A stretch of DNA of 10,460 nucleotides, from contig JAHWIN010000058.1 in assembly GCA_019322475.1 (NCBI GenBank), positions 1-10,460 of the forward strand. Reading direction: 5' to 3'. Both the position numbers and the translations under genes were made by a program. Of the stretch, positions 1-7,700 are shown piece by piece. This stretch comes from Candidatus Woesearchaeota archaeon. GTDB taxonomy: Archaea; Nanobdellota; Nanobdellia; Woesearchaeales; JACPBV01. A model generated the notes under the pieces. It ran no database searches and was not told where the DNA came from. It worked only from the letters and a program-made list of their open reading frames with translations. Numbering within the stretch: position 1 is the first letter of the stretch; every line of letters begins with the position of its first letter.

Positions 1-1722
1 GGCAAAGATGGAAACACAAAAAACATAAATAAAAAAGGAGTTAATGAGGAAATAGAAACAAAAGAGGGAGACATAACAACAAAAACCACCTACAACACAG
101 AAACAAAAAGCAAAACCATAGAAAAAAAAGATGAAAAAACAGATACGACAACAACCCAAGTATCCGCAAAATCCAAAGAAGGCCACACCCTTACATACGA
201 ATACACCGGGAAAGAAGCTCCAAAGGAAGCCGTCTTCCAGATGGCAGATAAGGGAAGGAAGACAACGATACATACTGAAAGTGTCAGGAAAGCCATCGGA
301 AAGGGAGACATAGGAATAGAGCACCTCAGCCTGGCAAGCCAGATATTAAAAGGCCAGGAAACCCCTCTTGGAACCTTTCTTCTCGGCAAGGATGATACTG
401 ATGCTGGATGGGATTATAAAAATGGAGAGCTCACATTAGGCAAGAGTATTACACTCAACGTTAAAGATAATAAAGCCATCAAAAAGTCCGGAGGAGGGAC
501 AGGCCCTGAGGGACAGGCCCTTACAATAAAATATACAGCTTATGAACTAATAGAAGGAGGGGGAGGATACACTTATTATGAAGGAAGTGATATTCAATTA
601 AGAGAGATATCTAATCCGATTCCAATTGAACCTAAGACCAAATTTATCATTTACCCTGGAGAAGACTACTCCAAAACCGAACAATTCACCGCAAAAACAA
701 AAAAGTACGGAACAACCTTCGAACCAGGGCAGTATGTCAGCGAGGAGTTTAAGAAGGGCAGCTCAGTAGACGGTAAGCTCATCTATGGGCCTAACCCTGA
801 AACTGGGAACCTGGAGGTTCAGGGGGCAGTATTAGAAAATAAAAACGGAGAGGAGCAGGCCTATAAGATGGAAGAATTATATAGCGAAAATGGAGAGTTG
901 AAGAGTTTGGACGAATGGCAAAATATGGGAATATCAGTCTCAAATAAAAACCGTCTTCAAGTAGAAAAAACAAAGAAGTTCCTAGAAGAAAGATCCAAAT
1001 CCTGGTATGGGTGGAGTACTTTTGGTTCGTTCTGGAAGCTCAACAACGCCCTCAACGCCCTAACAGAATCTGCAGCAGCCGGAGAAGCGTTCTCATCGCT
1101 GTTAGTAAAAGGAGAAAATATTGACAAATGGAGAAAGACGATGGATAACTTCTTCTCCAACAATATCCTCGGCTCTTTCATAGGAGGGAACTGGGAAGAG
1201 TCCATCTGCCACCTTACAAGCATGCCGAAAGACACTGAAAATGTTTTTAACTTCAACCTTCCCGGAGGCATTGTAGGGACAGGCATCTATGTCTCTGCAG
1301 AAAGGGTAACTATAAGCGCTGAAAATATTGAAAGGCCCCACCTTTACAAGATAAGCTACGGGATAAGCCAGCCTACCTTCAGGGGTGTAGGAGAAGATGA
1401 GATAGTCCACTTCAACCTTCAGCTTAGGGGCCAAAGGACTATAAACATCTTTACGTCCAATAAGGAAATAGCCAAAAGCCAGACCATAAGCGCAAGGATC
1501 GGCCAGGACGCAGCTTACTCAGTCCCTGTCAAGTACAGCAAATACATCTATAACCAGGTCTGCCTGATATTCACAAAAGATGTGCAGAAAGCAAGCGGCC
1601 ACTTCAGGAATGAATTTTGCTTCCCTATAACATCAAAGCAGCAGACCGCCACGACGTATGGTGGTGAAGAGACTATCCAGGATGAAGGAACTGTAGGAGA
1701 CGGGACTGTTAATGACTTTTAA
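1..1722 (+). CDS. C-terminal part of a large putative secreted surface protein (5' end outside window)
   Basis: The frame is open from base 1, so the ATG at 241 is probably internal and the gene starts upstream; 573 codons are visible, ending in TAA at 1720-1722. Codons 1-60 are rich in Thr, Lys and Glu and look like a flexible linker. Codons 140-330 are Gly-rich and beta-like with no family I recognise. Codons 335-405 look helical, beginning WYGWSTFGSFW and ending NWEESIC. Codons 415-545 look like a beta-sandwich ending in NQVCLIF and NEFCFPIT. The only cysteines I see are C403, C521 and C540, all near the C-terminus, which would suit a disulfide-stabilised extracellular domain. From memory, similar C-terminal modules end giant DPANN surface proteins; that is recall, not a search. 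No sortase, PGF or membrane anchor follows the module; the tail is short, acidic and Gly/Thr-rich. The function is unknown. Confidence 0.85.
   Translation, partial: GKDGNTKNINKKGVNEEIETKEGDITTKTTYNTETKSKTIEKKDEKTDTTTTQVSAKSKEGHTLTYEYTGKEAPKEAVFQMADKGRKTTIHTESVRKAIGKGDIGIEHLSLASQILKGQETPLGTFLLGKDDTDAGWDYKNGELTLGKSITLNVKDNKAIKKSGGGTGPEGQALTIKYTAYELIEGGGGYTYYEGSDIQLREISNPIPIEPKTKFIIYPGEDYSKTEQFTAKTKKYGTTFEPGQYVSEEFKKGSSVDGKLIYGPNPETGNLEVQGAVLENKNGEEQAYKMEELYSENGELKSLDEWQNMGISVSNKNRLQVEKTKKFLEERSKSWYGWSTFGSFWKLNNALNALTESAAAGEAFSSLLVKGENIDKWRKTMDNFFSNNILGSFIGGNWEESICHLTSMPKDTENVFNFNLPGGIVGTGIYVSAERVTISAENIERPHLYKISYGISQPTFRGVGEDEIVHFNLQLRGQRTINIFTSNKEIAKSQTISARIGQDAAYSVPVKYSKYIYNQVCLIFTKDVQKASGHFRNEFCFPITSKQQTATTYGGEETIQDEGTVGDGTVNDF
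496..521 (+). repeat. Short direct repeat inside the first gene
   Basis: GGGACAGGCCCT occurs at 496-507 and again at 510-521, with two bases between copies. The period of 14 is not a multiple of three, so the two copies are read in different frames. It sits in a Gly-rich loop and may be a small slippage duplication. Confidence 0.7.
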
Positions 1723-1753
1723 CGGCAAACAACAGCCATATATGCTTAAAAAA

Positions 1754-1759
1754 GAGGGT
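1754..1759 (+). promoter_or_regulatory. Possible Shine-Dalgarno site for the 658-aa gene
   Basis: GAGGGT lies 10 bases before the ATG at 1770. Its GAGG can pair with the CCUCC of an archaeal 16S rRNA tail. The spacing is slightly long. It is the only purine-rich SD-like site ahead of any of the three starts in this window, and it supports the start at 1770. Confidence 0.4.
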
Positions 1760-1769
1760 AAAATTTGAC

Positions 1770-1853
1770 ATGACATCAAAAAAAAGAGGCCAGGTTACTG
1801 TATTCATCATGATAGGGCTGATCATACTTATCACCTATCTTGCTCTGTCCCAT
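1770..1853 (+). other. N-terminal signal/anchor helix of the 658-aa protein (class III-like)
   Basis: Residues 1-28 comprise a charged KKRG head, then Q8 and a 19-residue hydrophobic stretch (VTVF to LALS). The G7/Q8 junction is where a class III prepilin peptidase would cut. Position +5 is Phe12 rather than Glu, so processing by that enzyme is uncertain. Confidence 0.6.
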
Positions 1854-3746
1854 TACAAGAAGGAGGCCATAGAAGAGATAGAAGTGATAGACCCTGAGAT
1901 GGTCCCTGTCCAGCAGTATGTCCAGGAATGCACAAGAAACCTTGCGTCAGAGGCTGTAGAGCTTATAGGGTGGAACGGAGGCTACATATACTTCCCGCCT
2001 CATGTGCAGGTAAACCCCAACAGCTGCCTTAAGCTAACCCCTATCGACGATCTCAAGAACCCCTACTGGTGGTATGACGGCACAGAAGCAGTCCCTACAT
2101 TGGACTTTATGGGCAGCCAGATATCACAGTTCACAGAAGAGGGCATGGCAGCATGCATAAGCAACTTCTCTGCATTCCAGGATAAGTATAATGTCATAGA
2201 GCTGGAAAGCTTCAATGTCATTACCACTATAGGCGATGAGGACATAACCATAGACACCATATACCCTATAGAGGTCCAGGACAAGTTCAACAAGACGCTG
2301 GCAAAGCTGCAGAAATTCCCCATAACCCTTCCGATAAGGCTGAAGAAGGTGCACAGGCTTGCCAAGGAGATAATGGCACGGGAAAATACAGATATGTTTA
2401 TAGAGAAAAAAGCCATAGACCTTATCAGCCTTGACGATTCAGAGATACCTACCACAGGAATAGACATAGACTGCGGAAGGAAAAGATGGATAGTTGATGA
2501 CATAGAAAACAAGCTGAAAAGCCTCCTTAACACGAACCTTGACTACATAAAGGTAAAGAACACTAAGTTCTATGAGACATCGATGGTCACACCCTACCAG
2601 TATGAAGACACAAACCCGTTCTCAGAATCAGGCCTCTACAACGAATCATACTACTACCTCCATTACATATGGGACGTCACAGACCTGTCTTACCCCAACA
2701 CCCATGTGACCTTCAGCTACGACCCTAATTGGCCTATGGAATTTTATGTAAGACCTAACAAAGGGTATTATATCGAATCGAACCCTGACAGGGCCGGAGA
2801 CATACTGAGGCTCCTCTGCCTCCATATATGGCATTTCACCTATGATGTGATATTCCCTGTAAAAGTGACCATATTTGACGAACAGACAAAAAACAACAAC
2901 CCTTACAGCTTCACTTTCGCTTTCAAGGCCCAGATCAGCCACAACAGGCCTGACAGGACAAGCTTCGCTATAGAGACCTTTGACACAAGGGACGAATATA
3001 TGGAAGAGGAGTATTGTGCAGACACCACAAACGAATTAATCATATATGTCCAGAACATAAGATCAACCAGTATGATAAGAGAGATAAGTGGTGTAAACCT
3101 TACATTCACCTGCGGAAGGCTCACCTGTGATATGGGAACTACAGAAAGCGATTGGGAAAGAGACTCTTCAGGAACCCCCCAGCTCAGGAAAAGGTTCCCT
3201 TACTGCTCCAGAGGCATACTGAAAGGCTCTAAGCAGGGCTATGAAGACAACGAGATGTTCATAGAGACAGGAAGGATGCCGGGAACAAACCCCGATGACC
3301 AGCAGGGCCGGGCATACACGTTAGAGATGCGGCCTGTAAAAGAGTTCAATTTCACCGTAGTCAGGCACGATATGATAGGAGAAGGGGTAAGCGGCCCCAA
3401 ACAGCTTGAAGAAAATGAGCAGGCGATGATAACCATAAAGAACGAAGAAGAGGATTTTGAAAGCTATTCAACATACACAAAGCAGGTAAACGCAACACTA
3501 AAGCTTATGGACAAGGACGACTTTGATTATGACCTTCAGATAATTGTAATAGATGAGACAGGAAACGGAACAGTCTCCTCGGGCTATAAGGCAGATTGGA
3601 CTGTCACGAAAAACAGCCTCGTATTGGGCAAAAAAATAACATTCCATGTGATAGGAAAAGAGTTTGAAGAGGACGAAGAAAGGTATGCCTTTTTTGCAGG
3701 CCTAAGTTCATACTCAGAAAAGGTCCCTTTCCCTGAAATAAGGTAG
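1770..3746 (+). CDS. Membrane-anchored or pilin-like secreted protein with RGQVTVF N-terminus, DPANN-type, function unknown
   Basis: This is a complete 658-aa protein. Residues 1-7 are basic (KKRG) and residues 9-27 form one hydrophobic helix. The segment around RGQVTVFIMIG resembles the class III (prepilin peptidase) signal peptide with cleavage after G7, but it lacks the Glu normally found at +5; it could equally be a signal anchor. The rest is hydrophilic and predicted external. C54 and the following GGYIYFPP (residues 70-77) match a pattern I recall from many DPANN proteins with this N-terminus. At least seven N-glycosylation sequons (NFS, NKT, NES, NLT, NFT, NAT, NGT) fit an exported protein. 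Residues about 440-500 contain C448, C453 and C479 in a beta-rich stretch with FPYC and GYEDN, reminiscent of a small carboxypeptidase-regulatory or PEGA-like domain. The gene begins 47 bases after the upstream gene, and the ATG is supported by the signal segment and an SD-like site. No enzymatic motif is seen. Confidence 0.9.
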   Translation: MTSKKRGQVTVFIMIGLIILITYLALSHYKKEAIEEIEVIDPEMVPVQQYVQECTRNLASEAVELIGWNGGYIYFPPHVQVNPNSCLKLTPIDDLKNPYWWYDGTEAVPTLDFMGSQISQFTEEGMAACISNFSAFQDKYNVIELESFNVITTIGDEDITIDTIYPIEVQDKFNKTLAKLQKFPITLPIRLKKVHRLAKEIMARENTDMFIEKKAIDLISLDDSEIPTTGIDIDCGRKRWIVDDIENKLKSLLNTNLDYIKVKNTKFYETSMVTPYQYEDTNPFSESGLYNESYYYLHYIWDVTDLSYPNTHVTFSYDPNWPMEFYVRPNKGYYIESNPDRAGDILRLLCLHIWHFTYDVIFPVKVTIFDEQTKNNNPYSFTFAFKAQISHNRPDRTSFAIETFDTRDEYMEEEYCADTTNELIIYVQNIRSTSMIREISGVNLTFTCGRLTCDMGTTESDWERDSSGTPQLRKRFPYCSRGILKGSKQGYEDNEMFIETGRMPGTNPDDQQGRAYTLEMRPVKEFNFTVVRHDMIGEGVSGPKQLEENEQAMITIKNEEEDFESYSTYTKQVNATLKLMDKDDFDYDLQIIVIDETGNGTVSSGYKADWTVTKNSLVLGKKITFHVIGKEFEEDEERYAFFAGLSSYSEKVPFPEIR

Positions 3747-3772
3747 AAAACATCGTTTCAGACTAAAAACCT

Positions 3773-3793
3773 AAGGAACACTTGTTGTCCCTT
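3773..3793 (+). repeat. Imperfect hairpin just upstream of the BRO-family gene
   Basis: AAGGAACA (3773-3780) can pair with TGTCCCTT (3786-3793) across a 5-base loop, with one A-C mismatch in eight positions. No T-run follows, so it does not look like a terminator. It ends 10 bases before the ATG at 3804 and might affect initiation or RNA processing. A chance match in a 57-base gap is possible. Confidence 0.3.
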
Positions 3794-3803
3794 CAGCACA
3801 AAA

Positions 3804-4655
3804 ATGACAATTCAAAAAATGAATTCAGAAAAAGCGTTGGTAGTATTCCAGGGAAAAAGCATAAGAAGGATCTGGCATGATGATGAGTGGTACTTTTCAG
3901 TTATCGACATAGTTAAGGTTCTGACAGACAGCCCTACACCAAGGCAGTACTGGGGGAAGATTAAAGAAAGGGAGTTTAAGGCCCTTGAGTTGTCCCCTAT
4001 TTGGGTACAACTGAAATTAAAGGCTGCTGATGGGAAATACTACAATACAGACTGTGCAAACACAAAATCTGCTTTCAGGATTATCCAGTCGGTGCCTTCA
4101 AAAAAAGCAGAACCGTTTAAAAGATGGCTGGCAAAGGTTGGCTATCAAAGAGTGCAGGAGATAGAAAACCCTGAATTGGCCCAAAAGAGGATGAAAGAGC
4201 TCTATAGGTCAAAAGGCTATTCAGATGGCTGGATTGAAAAAAGAGTAAGGGGGATAGCTATAAGGGATGAATTAACTGATGAATGGGGCAAAAGAGAGAT
4301 AAAGACAAAAAAAGAATACTCTATTCTTACTGCAGAGATATCAAAAGCGTCATTTGGGATGACCCCTTCCCAATACAAGAAGTTTAAAGGGCTTAAAAAA
4401 GAAAACTTAAGGGATCATATGAATGACTTAGAGCTGATATTTACTATGCTTGGAGAAGCATCTACAACCAAGATTGCCAGAAAAAAGGATGCAAAAGGCT
4501 TTGCCAAAAACAGGTCTGCCGCAAAAGAAGGGGGAACAGTGGCAGGAGTAGCAAGGAAGGAATTAGAAAAAAGAAGCGGCGAAAGGGTAGTTACATCTGA
4601 AAACTATCTTGATGAGCTGGAATCAAAAAAAACAAAGAAACTGCCTAAAAGATGA
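3804..4655 (+). CDS. BRO-N domain protein, phage antirepressor/DinD-like family
   Basis: This 283-aa protein is close to the usual length of this family. The BRO-N domain spans about residues 11-115, with VVFQGKSIRRIWHDDEWYFS (13-32), RQYW (47-50), TDCANT (82-87), IIQSVPSKKAEPFKRWLAKV (93-112) and GYQRVQEIENPELAQ. Then come the family's conserved middle (MKELYRSKGYSDGWIEKR, AIRDELTDEWGKR), the central FGMTPSQYKKFKGLKKENLR block, and the C-terminal GEASTTKIA and AKEGGTVAG motifs, so the protein appears complete. BRO-N proteins of viruses, prophages and mobile elements are thought to bind DNA or act as antirepressors; the role of chromosomal members is largely unknown. There is no signal peptide, so it should be cytoplasmic, unlike its neighbours. 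No SD is visible; M6 at 3819 is an alternative start. The stop overlaps the next start (ATGA at 4652-4655). By eye, ATT and GTT codons are commoner here than in the flanking genes, a hint of acquisition. Confidence 0.93.
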   Translation: MTIQKMNSEKALVVFQGKSIRRIWHDDEWYFSVIDIVKVLTDSPTPRQYWGKIKEREFKALELSPIWVQLKLKAADGKYYNTDCANTKSAFRIIQSVPSKKAEPFKRWLAKVGYQRVQEIENPELAQKRMKELYRSKGYSDGWIEKRVRGIAIRDELTDEWGKREIKTKKEYSILTAEISKASFGMTPSQYKKFKGLKKENLRDHMNDLELIFTMLGEASTTKIARKKDAKGFAKNRSAAKEGGTVAGVARKELEKRSGERVVTSENYLDELESKKTKKLPKR

Positions 4656-4732
4656 AAAACAGCATAAAACAGCTAATATCAGTATTCCTTATAGAGCTGG
4701 TCATACTCCTTCCTATAGCGTTCGTTGATGCC
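4652..4732 (+). other. Sec-type signal peptide of the giant protein
   Basis: Residues 1-27 have a basic head (K2, K6), a hydrophobic core LISVFLIELVILLPIAF and a small-residue cleavage site V-D-A before L28. A Glu at residue 15 interrupts the core, which is unusual but tolerable. The signal peptide supports 4652 as the true start. Confidence 0.75.
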
Positions 4733-7700
4733 CTTAGCATAACTGATATAAGGGTAGAGGAGCTTAAGGAGAAGTCTGCCAAGGTAAGCTGGAGCACAGA
4801 TGAGTCCTCAGGCTCCTATATAGAGTTTGGAAAAGAAAGGACCCTGGGCCAAAAGCTGACAAACCCTGACTATTTCGGAAAAGAGCATTCCTTCCTGCTG
4901 GAAGCGCTTTCAGAAGACACAAGGTATTATTATAAGGTAACTGCCGCAAAAGGGGAAGAGTCAGTTACAGAGGACAATGAGGGAAACCTGTATGATTTTA
5001 CAACACCCCCAAAAACACCTCTATTCCTCAATGCATCCATCCCCCTGCACTATAACCAGGGCCATAAGTTTGATGTAACAGGAAAAAGCTTAGGCCTGGC
5101 TTATATAAGCCTTTTCCTGGAAGACGAGTTCAAGGGAGAGGTGTATTCCAGCAATGAAGGAAACTTCAATTTCCCGGGCATAGATGTGGAAGAAGGAAGG
5201 AACAGGATAAGGCTCACAGCAAAAAAAGAAGGGGTAAGCATAGACAGGATATACAGCATGGATGTTGACACTATAGTCCCTGTAATAACATTGAAAGGTA
5301 TCCCTGATATAATCTCCTCTGAAAAGGTAACATTAGAGGGAAGCACAAGCGAAACAGTGAACATCTCATTCTATGTAAAAAGCTCTGCAGAGGATTCGAC
5401 ACCCCCTCCAAAGATACTCAACCTTATAAATACCTCTACAGATGATATCGTAAAGCTGGGATGGGAAAAGACAGAGGTGGATGATTTTGCAGGCTACATA
5501 ATCTACAGGGATGATAAGGCAATAGCATTCATCCCTGACATCAGTTACGATGAATACTCTGACCTTTTGGTAAATTCAGGCCAGTCCTATGTATATGAGG
5601 CAGCTGCTATGGACACAAGCGGCAACATAGGCCCAAGGTCAGACCCCTTAGAGGTAAAGACGCCTGAAGGCAGTATAACAGGAAAGCCTGAGCCTCCTGA
5701 AAAGGATGTATCCAAAGAGGTAAGCGGCCTGCAGAAAACTATAAAGACAGATGCTGAATTCAGCGAGGAGCTGGAGCTTGGGGAGGATGACGGGTTCTAT
5801 AACATAAGAGTAGAGGCCTCTGACGCTGCCGGAAACATATGGTCATTCCAGAAAGATGTCCTTCTCGACCAAAAAGACCCTGAGATAGAGATCATATCCC
5901 CAAAAAGCGGGGCAGAGATCTATGAGAACTATGCTGACATGGTGACTATAAGAGGAAGATCGGAGCCGGGCTCCCGTATCTATCTCTATGTATCAAGAAC
6001 ACCTTTAGGAGAATGGGAAGACTCATGGGACATAAGCGGCTTTGCTGAAAGCCTCAGTGAGATATCAGAAGGCGACCTAAGGGTAGATGCCAACTGCAAG
6101 CTGAATATAGGCGGTGAAGAGAAATGCAGAAGCCACGCTGACTACGAGACTGTAACAGGAGCAGACGGAACATTCGAGTTCGAGGATGTTGACCTTACAT
6201 CAATATTGAGCGGAGCCCTCAGGCTTGAAGAATATGAGACAGGAGACTTTGATTACACCCTTGAAGAGCAGGGCATGCTCAGGGAGTCATTACAGACAAA
6301 TATCCTTGCCGTAGCTATAGATGCTGCAGGAAGAAAAGGCGCAGAAGACATAACCTACAAGATAGCAACATGCTGGTCAAAGGGCATGAAATGGGACTCA
6401 ACACCCTTAGTAGAGTACCAGTCCCCGACATTCCTCAACGTAGAAAGACTCAAGGAAGGGACAGAATCCATATATTTCTACCTCAATTTCACATACCAGG
6501 GAACAGGAAAGAATTCAGCAAAGACAAGGATAACCAATATTAATATAAAAAAAGCCTGCGGCTCAGGCTACCTTGAAAAGCAGCCAAGATACGACTACAG
6601 CTGCAGGATCCTGGGAAGCTGCAGCGAGCACTTAAACCCAAGCGGAAGGACAGCCTATGTAGCATGCAGGCTTGGAAGGCTGGAAGGTATAGAGACATGG
6701 CATGACCATGAATGGGAAAGCTTTATAGAGGCTGTAAAGAACGAGATGACCTTCCCCTTCAAGCTTACATTGACATACAGCGAGGAGATGGAAGACAGCA
6801 CAGTAAATACAGGGCAGACCCATCACCTATGCACAGAGGTAGGCTATGTCGTTGATGCAGCCTATGTAAACCCAAGGAAGATACTTCCTGACTGGCTCTT
6901 GTATGATTTTGTGGATTTCCTTGACAGCTCTATAGAAAGGATAGACGAATGGCATGAGAAGGTAAGAGAGATATTGGAATGGGCAGCCATAGGCTGCATG
7001 GTCAGCTTCTTCGTGAAGTTCATCATGCAGATATACCGCAAGATAGTCTGTCATTATGACCGGATATTCAAGGCAGTAGAAGACGTAACTAGCAGTATAA
7101 GCGGAACCCAGCAGGGAGAGGACAAATGCGCAGACTGCCTTATAAGGCGTGAAGGCGGGGCAGATGGAGAGGTGATGAAGCTGTACAAGGACAATAAAGA
7201 CGTCCAGGACCATATAAGCGACACATGCCTCAAGATCTGCTACCAATCATGCAGCAGCGCATGGGAGTCAGAAGCAAAGCTCTACAGCACATACAGGTGG
7301 GCCTGTGACCGTGTATTCGGCAGGGAAGCCCCCTCAAGATGGACCGAAAATGTCCCTGATGCAGAGCTTTATGAAAAAGCCGCATCAGGCTCAGGATGCT
7401 CCAACGACCAAAGCGTAAGGGGAAAGCCCTTAAGGGCTGTAAGATGCAAAGACATAGAAAAAAGCTGGGGGCTAACATTCAGCAGGGATGATATATGCTT
7501 TGAGATAATAAGCCAGAAAGACAGGGAAAAAAGGCTCTACAAGCTGGGCAAGAAAGTCAAGGATAATTTATATGAGATTGATTTCAAAAAAGGAGATTCT
7601 ATCAAAGGATACAGATATGTCATAAAGCAGAACGAGGATTATTATTTCACGCATCAGGATTTAAGCTGTGAAGAGGTATGCAGGCAGGCAGGAAAGGTTC

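Noticed and set aside
241..243. ATG as the start of the first gene
   Set aside because: The same frame is open to base 1 with protein-like codons, no SD or signal peptide lies at this ATG, and an exported protein would be expected to start upstream.
131..313. Plus-strand ORF of 60 aa overlapping the first gene
   Set aside because: It is out of frame with the longer open frame that crosses the left edge, Lys/Gln/Pro-rich from A-rich sequence, and has no SD or family resemblance.
1715..1725. Short T-run as a terminator after the first gene
   Set aside because: Only four to five T residues are present, partly inside the last codons, with no hairpin; this is well within chance.
1738..1743. ATATAT as a TATA box for the 658-aa gene
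   Set aside because: The spacing to the ATG (about 27-32 bases) would suit a leaderless transcript, but six A/T bases in AT-rich DNA, with no BRE visible, are too weak to call.
2063..2533. Minus-strand ORF of 156 aa
   Set aside because: It lies wholly antisense to the well-supported 658-aa gene, and its protein is a Ser/Leu/Ile-rich shadow of that coding frame with no recognisable motif.
6827..7246. Minus-strand ORF of 139 aa
   Set aside because: It is antisense to the continuous giant reading frame. Low stop density there follows from the codon use of the sense gene.
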